DNA of 64,000 bases, from NCBI GenBank assembly GCA_030159075.1, contig BROG01000445.1, forward strand, positions 266,001-330,000. Reading direction: 5' to 3'. A program made the translations under genes and the position numbers. Shown here one piece after another: positions 11,922 to 25,500 of the stretch. This stretch comes from Atrina japonica. Lineage: Eukaryota > Mollusca > Bivalvia > Pterioida > Pinnidae. A model generated the notes under the pieces. It was given only the letters and a program-made list of their open reading frames with translations, ran no database searches and was not told the DNA's origin. Each line of letters begins with the position of its first letter. The first letter of the stretch is position 1.

Positions 11922-12938
11922 TGACAGTCACAGGACACCAATGCAATTACAATGCCCTGACAGTCACAGGACACCAATGCCATTATGATGCCCTGACAGT
12001 CACAGAACACCAATGTCATTATAATGCCCTGACAGTCACAGTACACCAATGCCCATATAATGCCCTGACAGTCATAGAACACAAATGCCATGACAATGCC
12101 CAGATAGTCATGGAACACCAATGTCATGATAATGCCCTGACAGTCACAGAACACCAATGTCATTATAATGCCCTGAAAGTCACAGAACACCAATGTCAAG
12201 ACAATGCCAATGTCATTATAATGCCCTGACAGTCATAGTACACCAATGTCCTTATAATGCCCTGACAGTCACAGACCACAAATGCAATGACAATGCCCAG
12301 ATAGTCATGGAACACCAATGTCATGATAATGCCATGACAGTCACAGAACACCAATGTCATTATAATGCCCCGAAAGTCACAGAACACCAATGTCAAGACA
12401 ATGCCCTGACAGTCACAGACCATCAATGTCATTATAATGCCCTGACAGTCACAGTACACCAATGCCCTTATAATGCCCTGACAGTCACAGAACACAAATG
12501 TCAGTATAATGGCCTGACAGCCACAGAACACTAATGCCATTATAATGCCCTGGTAGTCACAAAACACCATTGACCAATGCTATGATAATGCCATTACAGT
12601 CACAGAACACAGATGCCATTATAATGCCCTGGCAGTCTCAGAACACCAATGTCATGTTAATGCCCTGACAGTCACAGAACACCAATGTCATGACAATGCC
12701 CTAAAAGTCATGGAACACCTGAATGCCCTTACATGTATAATGCCCCGACAGTCACAGAACAAGACTTCCATTATAATGCCCTGACAGTCACACAACACCA
12801 GTATCATTATAATGCCCTGGCAGTCGCATAACACCAATACCATTATAATGCCCTGGCAGTCGCAGAACACCAATATCATTATAATGCCCTGACAGTCACA
12901 GAACTCCAATGCCATTATAAATCCCTGACAGTCACAAG
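11922..12938. repeat. 36-bp minisatellite, about 28 units
   Basis: Tandem array with a 36-bp period; a typical unit begins CTGACAGTCACAGAACACCA and ends TTATAATGCC. About 28 diverged units fill 1017 bp inside PIEZO intron 2. Because 36 is a multiple of three, long open frames with a 12-residue period arise on both strands (for example CQGIIMTLVFCD on the minus strand); these are by-products and not genes. No spacers separate the units, so it is not a CRISPR array. Confidence 0.95.
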
Positions 12939-15900
12939 ATAAATAAAATAGTCTAGCCTGATACTAAAGCTTATAAAGTAAGTACATTTGTACTACAATG
13001 TACATTATTATATACATGTATCTGAACATGTATGTGTATGTATTTGAATCAGTGACATTTGAAGCCCTCCCTGTGGCCCCCAATTTAAAAAAAAAGTCAA
13101 ATTACTGAAAAAGAAATAATTGAAAATAACGAAGAAATGCAAACAGCCCATTACATAGATACATATATACATGTACATGTACATATTTCTGTGGCCCATC
13201 CAGATAAAATATTAGCCGTCCTTTGTAAAATCTACATGTAGTTATGCCACTGATTTTAGTAAATTTTGCAATCAAGACTTTGTTATATTTTCACTAGTTT
13301 AAACTATTTCGATTCATAATACAACTAATTAATGACATTAGACAAAATATATCTGTAGAAGTATGACCTATGTAATATTACTCACTACATGTACATTGTA
13401 CATTGCATTTTAGAAATCAGACGATAGTTTTGATACATGCACATGCATAAGCATTCTAAAATGTACGTGAGGCTTTGGTTGATATATGTATGTGTATCTG
13501 TAATGTTCACACAAGCAATACTTTATTGGAGCCATTCTCAACAGTACAAAATGTATATACATGTACCACCTACATTTACACATACTACATGTTTACAATG
13601 TAAATTGTGTACAAATACTACACATGGATAACAAATATTTCACACAGGGTGTTAACTTGCTCTCCGCACATACAGTATATATACTAAATCAGTAAAAAAA
13701 ACAACAACTGGCAAATAATCAACCATGTATCATCAGTTATGAGTAAACAATGTGACAAATGTGGGCTACTTAAGCCTCTGACAAAACATCTATTGTTTGC
13801 ATTATGTCTACCAGCAGTGATGTACATTATGTTAAGAAAAAATTCTCTCATACACATCACACTATTTGTAGTACTATCAATTACTGTTTTATAAATGAGT
13901 ATAGTATATGTACAGACAAATCTTTAACCTAAATATGATCTTTAGTGCTATATAATTATCTCCTTTAATTTCAAGTGTGGTCAGATAATTTTCATGAATT
14001 ACGAATTCCATTTTTTTTCTTCAAAAAGAGAGTTTCATATACATGTACAAAATGTTTGATTTCATTTGTTTAAATTGTGTTTTATGCAGGAATTTTCTTA
14101 ACTCCAAAAGTCTGGGTCCAGAAAACTGGGAAAATATACAACATTTTTACTAAAAAAGAAAACCTAATTTGAGAATTTTGCTTAAAAATACATTTATTTT
14201 TTATTTTGAAATTCCAAATTGAGAATTTTTGCATATTTTTAGGAAAATACAAACCATTTTTGCATTGGGAATGGGTCCTGTAACTGGACCCAAAATCAGC
14301 CTAGGAAAATCCCTGTTATGCCACATTAAGTCTTCAGTTATATGGTGGCCTGTTTTTAATGGTGGAGGAGAGAATCCAATTACAACAACCCAAGAAGAAA
14401 CCTACCACTGGCCTTCCCCCCCAAAAGTGTTTGATTCAAGAAAAAACTTGTAATAAACTTTTCATGATAGAATATCAAATACACATTTTCATCATGAAGC
14501 ATTTATTTGCGATAATAAGGGCCAAGCATAATTGAGCCAGGGGCTGAGAAAAGGATCCTTACGACATAACTACTGAAATGTGAGAAAACAAGGAATTCCG
14601 TCTAATATTTCTAATTTTGTAGTTTTTTCATGCAGGAAATAAAAATAGTTGCTCTTGTATGCGTTCATTTCCATATTATATAATTTTTAAATCCACATAA
14701 CTTCAAGTTTCTGAAAACATAAATCACAATTTGCCCAAATATGTCCCAAGGACCTTTTCTCGGCCACTGACTCAATTATGAACATTCATTGGGCACTAGC
14801 ATAAACCCTGAAACCTGTTTAAAGATAACAAAACTTCTGAACCCAAAACCAATAATTTACTCAACTGCATGTGTAAGCCATTTATAAAGTTTAAATTTTG
14901 AGATGAAGATTCTGTATCGTATTATATGTGATGCTGCAGAAAAATGCAGCCATACACAAGGATGTCATTAACTTTTTTAGTAACAGGTGAAATTGCCAAA
15001 GTAGCAGGAGAATTTCTGTCTTTTTGTATAGAAGTCTATGTAATTTCATCAAAAGTAGATGGCTATTTATTGAGTGTAGGGGGGTTAAATTCGCCTGTTA
15101 CTGCCTTCTAATGACATCCCTGATACAGAAAATGATCAAGTACATGTAATAACAATATAACAGAGATGATTTTTTGTTTCTATATTTTGCCAATCTTCAC
15201 TGGCAAGACCATGCATTCCATACAATACACACATGTTTTTACTGTACATTGATCTGAAATGCTTGTCATATATCAACAGCAACAAAATCACTCCTGAAGG
15301 AAAAGGTTTTGAGTATGAATCAAGGCCAGGTCAAAATTAACCCTTTCGCCCCCAAGTATCTTAATGGTAAGCTTTTTTCTCTTTGTAGTAGATTAGTCTA
15401 CTATGGTTTATGGTGTTGATAGGGTTATGCAGCCGTAAGATGTGGCAAGTAAATCTTCCCGGGTATTAATACATGGTATTGACTTGGCCCTACAGTACTT
15501 GTCAAGCTTACAACTTGTGAATAATTTACAAAGAATTAGGACTTGTCACTTACATGTATGACCAATTCACAGGGATGTGATTCCATAATGACGAAAAGGA
15601 GGAAAATGGCTCATTTGTAGGGGTTTGATGGGGAAAATAAAGATTTAGTTTTGCAGGAAAAATTTTGAAAAAGGAGGAATTCCTTCAATTGGAGGAACGT
15701 TCTCATCCCTGAATACAGGTCTGATTTTATGACTCTTAAGGATGGCTACTGGTCCTTTTATCATTGTAAGTGTCTCAATTCATATGTGTAAAAATGTCAC
15801 ATGTACTTAAGGTACATGTATTTACATGCATAACATAACAATACATCAAGATGCACAATGAAAATATGTGACTTAGGACTGTAACAAGGACAGAGTCAAG

Positions 15901-16526
15901 AAAAGAGTCCTACATGTAGGGTTTGATACATGTATAAGGTAAAGGAACTTCAAACTTGTAGTATTATAATTTGTAGCATAAAATTAACCTTTTTACGCTA
16001 CAGACCATAATAGACTGTTCCTAAGTCAAGCATTCAGAAGTAAAAAGTCACAGGTGTTTAACATAAGACGTACCAAAGCACAGGTTCAGGGTTAAAACCT
16101 TAAAACAAGTGTGGTGCATTAAAGAAACCTCTCTGTACTGGTTTCAGTCCACAGCACAAGTTAAAATGTATAGCTCTTCACCTAACACTCTATATAAGAG
16201 AGGAATTCTTGGTAGGACATAAGTTAACAGTAAAAATATCAAAGTATATGAAAAAAAAAAAAAAAAAACCCAAAAAAAACCAAAAATACAAAAAACAAAA
16301 ATAAAAACCAAGAAAAAAAATTACGGTACAACATTGAATGTAGATCACTGTTTTACAAATACAGACAACTGAGCATGACAAGTTACAGATTTACTTTTGC
16401 TTTTAAATACAAGAAAAATACTTCAGCACCAAATAAACATTAACGATATGATGACACACATAACTACACATAATTTTACCTTTATAAAATTTCCAACCCA
16501 CATAAACTTCAAATTACCTGATGACA

Positions 16527-16561
<35 letters not shown>

Positions 16562-17685
16562 AGGACAATTTATAACAGGTGTCGTTTATATGAGTATTCC
16601 TCATCGGATAGAGTAACAAATTTCCATGTATCAAATTTTGTGGATGCGTATATATTCATCAGAAAGTAATTAAGTTAACAACATTTAATTTTCTACATTG
16701 TAAATTTGTAAGTACAAATTTCCACATGGTATGGTTTCTCTAGTTTCATGTCATACATGTATAATGAATCCAAAAATCTTGAGAGGTCAAATAAATGGAA
16801 ACAAGTAGATTGTACATGTACAATGTAAATGTACCATAGTATTCAGGCCTTTTTTTGCCAATTCAGGGAAAATGGCATTGGTAAAACAACTGGGAATTTT
16901 AATGTGGTTTTTGTCAAATTGGAAAAAAATAGTTTGCAGACATGTAAATCTAACATGTCTAAATAAATTGGGGTCTCTTTTATTTTGCAATATTTTGCTC
17001 TTTTTAAAAATGCATTTTACCCCTGTGTTACATGTAAATCATTTTTCACATTTTCTGTACACCAAATTTGGATATTTCTCGGCAAATTGGTAAAAAAAAA
17101 TAAGTATTTTCCATTAGAGTTGGGGCCAAAAATGGGCCCTTTCAAAGGCTTTGGATACTATAGAAAAGGTCTGACCAGTTACTGTAGTCATAAGACACTG
17201 ACAGTTTAAGATTTGGAAATATTTTATACATTGTATAATGTTCATTATGTATCATACAACAAGTACATATATAATCACATAAAAATTTAAAAACATCACA
17301 CTGATTTTTATAATGTCACATAAATTTTGTGAAAAAAGGACCATTGACACATTGTGAAAATTTCAATCCCAGTAACTGCATCTTGGTCAACACATGTCCC
17401 AAGTAAGTAATAGTACCCATCCCAAGTTCCAGTCACACTCATATTAATAATTTGAAACATATATTCTACCTGTGTGGTTTGTTTACCTGTGATATGACTA
17501 TATCAATATAAATCAAAGTTATCAATGATAGTAAAAAGCAATGTACAATAGTAGGAGCAGATTTATACACTTTGGTAGCTGTTTATTTAGATAATATATC
17601 AGTAATTTCCTCTGTTACATAATGAAGTAGGCAAAGAAAATAACAGTTGTCAGTTAAAAAAAATAGAAATAAATTATAAAAAGAA
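12939..17685. other. PIEZO intron 2, no gene seen
   Basis: Contains a minus-strand SINE fragment at about 14325-14425, (CA)n plus A-run at 16527-16562, an A-rich tract at 16251-16320, and two opposite-strand copies of the CCCATTCCCAATG family (14160-14310; 16840-17180). Otherwise AT-rich with many TACATGTA motifs. Confidence 0.5.
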
Positions 17686-17739
17686 TCATGTGCATATATA
17701 TATATATATGTATTTACTACACATACACACACACCTTTT

Positions 17740-18425
17740 TAAACAAGAATATTTGAACATTTGTGTGAAATACATTAAAATTCTGTAAATGGTTTTTAAG
17801 TGATGTGAGACCTTTCCCAATATTTTAAGGGGTATCTGCTGAGTGACCTTGACCTTTAAGAAATGATCTTGAGTGACCCTTTCCCAAAAGTCCCTTCCCA
17901 AGGAACATTTGTGTGAAATACCATAAAATTCTGATGAACTGCTTAGGATATATGAGGCCTTTCGCAATATTTTAGGGATATGTGATGAGTGACCTTGACC
18001 TTTCACAAATGTCCCAGAGTGACATTTGTCCGAAAGTCCCTGTCCTAAGAAACATTTGTGTGAAATATGATAAAACTATGAGTAACAGTTTAAGAGATAT
18101 GAGCTCGGGAGATATAATGCCTTTCCCAATATCTTAGGCAAATACATTCATGTGCTGAGTGACTTTTGTCTGATAGTGTACCAAAGAACATGTGTCATAT
18201 GTGTGAAATACATGTACATGTATGATAAAAATTTCTGATGAATGGTTAATGATGCATGCAAAATGTATATGATGCCTTTCCCAAAATTTTAGGGATACAC
18301 ACATGTACAATGTGTGTGCTGAGTGACCTTGACTTTTCAGAAAGTCCCTGTCTACTGTGAGGAACATTCATTTTATACATGTACATGTAAATGCATGTGT
18401 GAAATATAATCAAATTCTGAAGAAC
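17740..18425 (-). repeat. Diverged repeats of about 150-165 bp with TGACCTTGACCTTT motif
   Basis: About four degenerate copies carrying TTTGTGTGAAATA, CTTTCCCAATATTTTAGG and GAGTGACCTTGACCTTT. This TGACCTTGACC style is common in bivalve intergenic repeats. The last copy runs into a (CAGA)-rich stretch near 18440-18490. Confidence 0.65.
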
Positions 18426-19114
18426 GGGAAATGTGAACTCAGGCAGACAGGTGGATAAACAGACAGGCAGAGAAACAGACAGACATGACAGCAACTACAT
18501 GTGTATGCCCCCCTACCCACCCCGCGAGAATTAAAAAATTGATAACAAATACATACATGTACACCATTACTACACATGATATACAATGTACATGAATATA
18601 CATATGCTATATATGTAGTGTAAACACAAATACACATGTCTAAAATCACATTCATGTACATTTTGTAGTTACTAATAATCACACACAAACACACACCCAC
18701 ATACAGACAAACAGACAAACACACACACCTACATGTAGATCTATCAACACAATATTTTACAGTATATCTTTTATCTACAGATTAACTTTGCTATAGGATA
18801 TGAGGACAACAGCTGTTGCCAGCAAGACATCATTTTACCTTTAGATCATCGACCACACAAACATGAAATGTGAAATTAAAACTTACTTATGGAGTTTCTT
18901 GTCAACTATATTTCACTTTTTTATATGATGAACAAAAATCAAAATGTATAGATCTACAAATGTATCATATTGCATTCATTCTCACCACCATATATTCATG
19001 TACATACACACTGTACTAATGTACAAATGTACTTATCAGATCTATTTACTCCAAAATTCCAATTCCATTTTTTCATTTACCTAATTTATCTTTAAGACTT
19101 CACACTCAGTATTG

Positions 19115-19405
19115 TCCGATTCACATAAGATGGCGAGGCGTAGTAACCTTTTGATTATCATACGGATGATTCTACCCACTTTTCGGTTATGGCAAGCTGC
19201 ACGAGAAAACCGTTTTATCACTAACTACATGTAGATACTCTCATATGTATGGTGACAAGTAGGAAGGATTACGTACTCTAGTCAGTGTAATTTTAATGTT
19301 ACTTATGCTTTATAATACCTAAAATTTAAACTCGCCCAGGTCAAGAAAGGGTTCACAAGACTCCATCCCACCATGTTATATAGATTTTACTATACCTATA
19401 CAGTA
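19115..19405. repeat. Interspersed repeat, shared with 48963-49143
   Basis: ATTGTCCGATTCACATAAGATGG at the left and GATTTTACTATAC near the right are shared with a shorter copy at 48963-49143, in the same order with CGCCCAGGTCAAGAAAGGGTT between. The family is not recognised. Confidence 0.6.
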
Positions 19406-19494
19406 TGTATACTCTCTTGTGCAATTTGATACCACTATCAGATTGATGTACTATACTGACTTGTCCATCCTAACCTCAACCCCATATATACAAT

Positions 19495-19872
19495 TAGGGC
19501 TGTCACTGATAGACTCGATATCGATGTATCGATATACAAATTGATTTGATACGATCACGATAATCCATACATTGTATCGATACATTTCATAATGCATTTC
19601 ACAGTACCTTTCTTTTACATAAAATTTTCAATTTGTTTTAATTTATATTCTCAAACTATGTTATAATGCTAGCATTTTTGTTCAAAATCAACAATGTTTT
19701 CCTTGCAATGATTTTTTTAATCATCAGACAGTAAAATACACAGTAAAGCACCTAAATATTATAATGAGTCTATTTTGAATGCATTTTTCATAGAAGTACC
19801 ATATTATTCGATTTATCGATACATTTTACTTATCAATATATTGATATCTAATTTCTCATCAATGACAGCCTA
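19495..19872. mobile_element. hAT-like MITE with flanking direct repeat
   Basis: A 378-bp element with ends TAGGGCTGTCACTGATAGA and ATCAATGACAGCCTA (imperfect inverted repeats; TAGGGCTGTC is typical of hAT-type ends), rich in ATCGATA motifs. The direct repeat ATATATACAAT occurs at 19484-19494 and 19873-19883, longer than the usual 8-bp hAT duplication but perfect. No coding sequence inside, so it depends on a transposase from elsewhere. Confidence 0.75.
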
Positions 19873-19915
19873 ATATATACAATGTACATGTACATGTTGT
19901 AATGCTACATTTTGT

Positions 19916-20075
19916 ACATGTATGTAGATGTAATATGAAAATGTCTATACATGTACATGTATGTAGATGTAATATGAAAATGTCTATACATGTACATGTA
20001 TGTAGATGTAATATGAAAATGTCTATACATGTACATGTATGTAGATGTAATATGAAAATGTCTAAACATGTACAT
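19916..20075. repeat. 39-bp tandem repeat, 4 units
   Basis: GTAGATGTAATATGAAAATG plus TCTATACATGTACATGTAT repeats almost perfectly at 19924, 19963, 20002 and 20041. It reads through as a 13-residue periodic frame, which is not a gene. Confidence 0.9.
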
Positions 20076-20268
20076 TATGTACATATTGTTTTATACAGGG
20101 TTCACTGAAGGTCAGAGTCTTATACTATTACATGTACTTTTCCTGAAAATGGTGCATAAACTGGTGTGGATGACTGGAGAATTGAATTCCACTTTGATCC
20201 TGTATAAAAAACTGTAATTGATGTTAAACAATGTTTCTTGTGGAAAAAGAACACAAAAATGTGGATTG

Positions 20269-20404
20269 TACAGATTTACCTGTCTTGAGAGATCACCCCA
20301 TCTGCCACTGAAATGAGGTCTTTAAATAGAGGTTTTGTTTAAAAAGTTAACCAAGTGGTAAGGTGGTCTTTCATGAGAGGTCTTTCAAGACTGGTTTTAC
20401 TGTA
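20269..20404. repeat. TACAGT...ACTGTA family element, short form
   Basis: TACAGATTTACCTGTCTTGAG at the left and CAAGACTGGTTTTACTGTA at the right form inverted ends of about 18 bp with mismatches. Confidence 0.6.
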
Positions 20405-21042
20405 TGTAATTTCAACTCCCATGACCTTGGCTTGTTGCATATTGGATTATTTGACATTTAACAAGGTTATACTATCAGATTGCAATCTGTTTGCCTATGG
20501 TAATATAATCTGGAATTTTATCAACATTATCTGAAAATCTGGAAATTTTCACAAGTTAAAATTTACACATTAAACTATAGTTTTAGTACAAGTATCTGAA
20601 AACTACCATACATGTACATTGCTGTATACATGTAGTTGTGTAATAGCATTTCAAATTCATTTCACACTGAATTTACAAAATACATGTACAATGTACATGT
20701 AGTAATTTTTGAAAACATTTATCAAAATTTTAAAGGAGATATTTTAAAATATTTCCCAAAAGATTAAATAGAAAACCTGTTTTTAAAAGTAAAACAATTG
20801 AAACAAATATTTAAGAATTCTTATTGAGAACACAAATGTATCACAAAAATGTAGGTGTAAATACATTGTAGTATAAAGCTATGACTAGAATTTTAATTTC
20901 AAAGCACGAAGCTACAAAATCTAGACCTTCTGGCTTGTTTCCATGTACATGTACAAAGTATTTATAAATGTTTGTTTACTAAAATCTTCTGACTCTAATT
21001 TTTTTTAAGAGGCATAATGTACAATTTGTATTTCATTTAAGA

Positions 21043-21121
21043 CAAATCATCAACCCCTGAAAAACAATGGACTCTTCTGTAAATCAGTGTCAAAATTTGT
21101 CTTTAGGGGTGAATGAATTAA
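21043..21121. mobile_element. TTAA-flanked MITE-1, copy 2
   Basis: ATCATCAACCCCTGAAAAAC to TTTAGGGGTGAATGAATTAA, with a 12-bp internal loss (the GACTTAGACCAG stretch) and a decayed left border. Confidence 0.65.
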
Positions 21122-21504
21122 GTAACCATCATCTGAATTTAATGACCATGTATAGCCATTCCAAAGATGGACAGCTGCCTCACAATGTGGTCAATGTTAC
21201 ACATTTGTATCTCAGGACATCTGCCAGCTGACCTCAACATATGACACAAATTGACTAGACTGCCATTGTAACATTTGACTTGTAAATATTTCATATTAAG
21301 TGACAGAGATGTAAAGAATTTAAATTTTTCCCTCTCTACAGAAAGTAATTCTTAAAAACTCTATGTACATGTACACGTACAATGGTTTTAAATATATTCA
21401 TTTTACTGCCAATTTTTTAAACATCCTTTGCCATACAGATGTATAACAGAAAATTCAGTTAACCTACAACATGTATTTTCGCACAATACTTATATATAGT
21501 ATAT

Positions 21505-21600
21505 TACAATAAAACCTGCTTTAGCGGCCACCCTGTGTATAAAGACCACCTGGTCACAAAGACCATTTTTTGCTGTCCACAATGGTACCATTTGATTTTT
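21505..21600. repeat. TACAGT-family element, truncated
   Basis: TACAATAAAACCTGCTTTAG then CGGCCACCCTG and AAAGACCACCTGGTCACAAAG; right end missing where the SINE-like stretch begins. Confidence 0.55.
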
Positions 21601-21698
21601 AATGGTGTTTCACTCCACACTCGCCAATATCTTTTAGATACAAATGTATCTCATTAATACTGATGACAAATTTGTATGGTGAAGGAGAAAACCGTAGT

Positions 21699-22030
21699 TA
21701 CATGTACATTTGTACAATGTATTTACATGTATACATGTACATTTGTACAATGTGTACATTTGTACAATGTATTTACATGTATACATGTACATTTGTACAA
21801 TGTATTTACATGTATACATGTACATTTGTACAATGTATTTACATGTATACATGTACATTTGTACAATGTATTTACATGTATACATGTACATTTGTACAAT
21901 GTATTTACATGTATACATGTACATGTTATACATGTACATCTGTACAATGTATTTACATTTGTACAATGTATTTACATGTATACATGTACATCTGTACAAT
22001 GTATTTACATGTATACATGTACATTTGTAC
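21699..22030. repeat. 33-bp tandem repeat, about 10 units, expanded inside a SINE copy
   Basis: Units of 33 bp made of ACATGTACATTTGTACAATG plus TATTTACATGTAT. The flanks read GATGACAAATTTGTATGGTG...GAGAAAACC and CTGGAAGAAACTACTGGCCT, CAACAAGTAAAATGACAG, which match consecutive minus-strand SINE segments (compare 39070-39140), so the array grew inside a SINE. Confidence 0.85.
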
Positions 22031-22660
22031 CTGGAAGAAACTACTGGCCTTCAACAAGTAAAATGACAGTATTTCTCACAATATCGTAGTACATATACAT
22101 GTATATATACATAAGTAATTCATGTACACAGATATTATATAATGTTAACCTTATTTCAAAAAAATTCTAGGGAGATCTGAGTATGTGTGCATGTACCTGT
22201 GGATGTGTCTATACCCATGACTGTGTAAAAGTGTATCTAAAATATAATATCTATGTTAATAAATATTTATGCATATATCACACATTTACAGAGACATTTA
22301 TATGTTACTGTTCACGTTTTCCTACATGACACTACAAATGTATTATAACACCAACCATAAATTGAAGTTTAGTGGCTTTATTTCTGTATCATTTTATTGC
22401 CATATGGATCTGTTTGCAATTACTTTCTGATGACTCCAACACAACACAACCATCTGATGTATCGTCAACTGCCTCCATGCACATAGTTTTTGAGGAACGT
22501 ATTATTTGTTTTACATAATATTATATTTATCTTGATTAGCATCAAGACTTTGGTATTTGTTTTAGCAAGACTTCATTAACTACTGACAAGAACCTTTCAA
22601 GGTCATACATGTGCATGCACAGCAGTTAAAACTCACAGAAATATATGTATTGTACATTAG

Positions 22661-22845
22661 TACTGTCAAACTTGCATCAAAGGTCACCTTTGTATAAAGG
22701 GCACCTGCCTACAAAGACCATTCAAACATTATAATCTGACAGGTGTTAACTTTTATATAATGAATAAACCTCTTCATAAAGGTCATCTGTTTATAATGGC
22801 TACTTTTGCATGTTCCCTTGAATGGCCTTTATAGACAAGTAGAAT
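22661..22845. repeat. TACAGT-family element, partial
   Basis: TACTGTCAAACTTGCATCAAAGG, GGGCACCTGCCTACAAAGAC and AATAAACCTCTTCATAAAGG parallel 9524-9705 closely. Confidence 0.5.
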
Positions 22846-23569
22846 TGTACATATTGTCTTCTACCCCTTTCTGTAGTCTGCCGGTAGAGCCTTCAAACTG
22901 TAACCTGATGGGAGTTCACGAGAAGTAAAAGTAACGAGTCTCATGGATGTGACTTAAAGCTGAGGTCATGTGTCGCAGTAGGCACAGCAAGTTAATGAAC
23001 CTTAACAGAATTACACTATGCCCTTAAGCTGTATCTTCTGGATTTCATGATCAGGCTCTCTCGCTGCCACCAAATGTACCGTGCCTGGGGTCGACTGAGC
23101 GCATCACATTAGATTGTCAGTGAATTTGTCACCCATCCAGATGCTGACTGCAGTTGCCATTGCTTAACTTTGAATTCAGTACATCGTCTAGCCACAAAAC
23201 TAGCTGCTAATCGTCTAGCCACAAAACTAGCTGCTGAAATAGACAGTTAATTTGCCTATATATCTATGACTGTTACAGACTACAGTACAGTACTAGTCCA
23301 TTTTGCAGAGCGAAAAGTGAAAAATACATCGCACTTGTTGTTTGATCTTATCAATTAACAAAACCCTAAATTAACCAAACCCAAAAAAAATTGCCATTTT
23401 TAATACATGACTGATTTCAAAAAAAAAATAACCAAAAAAAAAACAAATAATAAATGAAATCTTTTTTATCACCTTTTTACAGTATTACATGTAACAGCAA
23501 AGGTAGTAAGCTATTCTTGAATTTTTCAGAGGCTAAAAAGTTGTTATTGAAAAATAACTACATTGTAAA

Positions 23570-23810
23570 TAAACATAGACCTTGTACTGCTAGAAATGTA
23601 TTTATGTAATGCATTTGTACATGTACATTTCAACTTTCAGAAAAAGTGACATTTGCATTCAGGCAAGGATATATCCTTTGTAAATATACATACATGTAGA
23701 CATTGTACTGCTAGAAATGTATTTATGTAATGCATTTTAAAATTTACAATATTTTAACTTTCAGAAAAAGTGACATTTGCATTCAGGCAAGGATATATCA
23801 CTACATGTAC
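23570..23810. repeat. Direct duplication of about 120 bp
   Basis: TTGTACTGCTAGAAATGTAT, then TTCAACTTTCAGAAAAAGTG and GCAAGGATATATC occur twice in the same order (from about 23582 and 23704). Confidence 0.8.
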
Positions 23811-23999
23811 TTTGCTTGCAGCACATGTGAAAATTTTGAAAAGATGACCCTCAAATACATTGTACATGTAAACTAACCTCGTCTACTTGTTCTAGCATTA
23901 ATAAAACAAGAAAACGCTAAAGGCGGTATGGCCGGATTGCTGGGCCTTGACAGAAGTTGAAAACAAGTATGAAGTCTGTATCTACTTCCGTTGCCATTA

Positions 24000-25500
24000 C
24001 ATGTAATTTACTTCAACCTGAAACTTCAACCAAAATGTTGATCCCCATCCCCATTACTACTTTGATCCACCCCCAAAATTCAAACTCATGTGATTCAATT
24101 GCACTTGTCATGGGTAACCTTAAGGCCAAGTAAGAAGTCTGAAGATCTACCTCTATCCATTGCTTATATCCCCATTACTACTTTGATCCACGCCAAAATT
24201 CAAACCCACATAATTCAATTGCACTTGTCACAGGTAACCTACAAGCCAAGTTTGAAGTCTGTACATCTATCCATTACCAAGAATTTGCACCTGAAACTTT
24301 AACCAAAATGTTGATCCCAAATCTTATAACTACTTTGATCCATCCCCAACCCCATTTCAATTGCACTTGTCACAAGTTTCCTACAGGCAAAGTATGAAGT
24401 CTGTACCTCTATTCATTGCCGAGAATTTGCTTTAACCAAAACTTTAACCAAAATGTTGATCCCCATCCTAATTACATGTACTACTTTGATCCAACCTCCG
24501 AAATTCAAACTCACATAAATCAACTGCACTTTTCACATGTAACCTACAGACCAAGTTTGAGGTCTGAACCTCTATCCATATTGCCGAGAATTCGCTTCAA
24601 CCAAAATGTTGATCCCTAACCCCATTACTTAACTACTTTGATCCACCCATCAAACTTCATAAACAAAAGTTGTGATGGATAGTTCTCATCAAGGTCAATC
24701 TAAACACACATGTGAAGTTTCAAAGAGATATCATCTATGGTCTTCCCATAATTGACCTAAACGCAAGAGCTAAACAAAATTGTTGATGATGACAGTTCAT
24801 CCCTATTATTACTTTGATCCCTCACCCAAAGTAAAAAAATAAATATATTGTTTAACTGTTTTAAATTGTACTATGTTCAAGTTATAATGAAATATTAAAA
24901 ATCCTCCACAGGTTCCCATTGTACAATATGTAATCCCAAAGTCCACCCCTCATTTCTTTTTGATTCACCTTCCAAATTCAAAAACAAAGGTCATGATGGA
25001 TAGTACTCATCAAAGTCTATCTACATTTGAAGTTTCAAAGAGATATCATCTATGGTCTTCCCGCAATGGGCCTAAATGCAAGAGCTAAACCAAATTGTTG
25101 ACACAGTCCACACCCCATTTATACTTTGATCCCCACTCCAAAATTAAAAAAGAAAGGTTTTGATGGATAGTACTCACCAAGGTCTATCTACATGTGAAGT
25201 TTTAAAAGATATCATCTATATAGTCTTCCCACAATGGACCTAAATGCAAGAGCTAAACCAAATTGTTGACACAGTCCAAGCCCTTTATTACTTTGATCCC
25301 CACCCAAATTCAAAAACAAAGGTTGTGATGGATAATATTCATCAAGGTCTATCTACATGTGAAGTTTCAAAGAGAGATCATCTATGGTCTTCCCAAAACG
25401 GACCTAAATGCAAGAGCTAAACTAAACTGTTGATGCAGACGGACAGACAGACAGACAGACATCGCTATTTCATAAGCCGGATTTTGTCCCACAATCCGAC
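24000..25500. repeat. Diverged tandem-like repeats of about 160 bp
   Basis: Roughly four copies with AACCAAAATGTTGATCCCC and ACTACTTTGATCCA, then about four with GATGGATAGTACTCATCAAG, AGAGATATCATCTATGGTCT and AAATGCAAGAGCTAAACCAA, ending in a GACAGACAGACAGACAGACA run and CCGGATTTTGTCCCACAATC. Short frames at 24090-24619 are by-products. Confidence 0.7.

Noticed and set aside
11855..12915. Several frames of 75-124 codons on both strands
   Set aside because: They all follow the 36-bp tandem array with a 12-residue period and have no start or splice context; both strands are open only because the period is a multiple of three.
11922..12938. Possible CRISPR-like array
   Set aside because: Repeats are directly adjacent with no unique spacers, and the genome is eukaryotic.
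21634..22089. Overlapping frames of 74-137 codons rich in Cys, Tyr, His and Met
   Set aside because: All translate the 33-bp ACATGTA array; 33 is a multiple of three.
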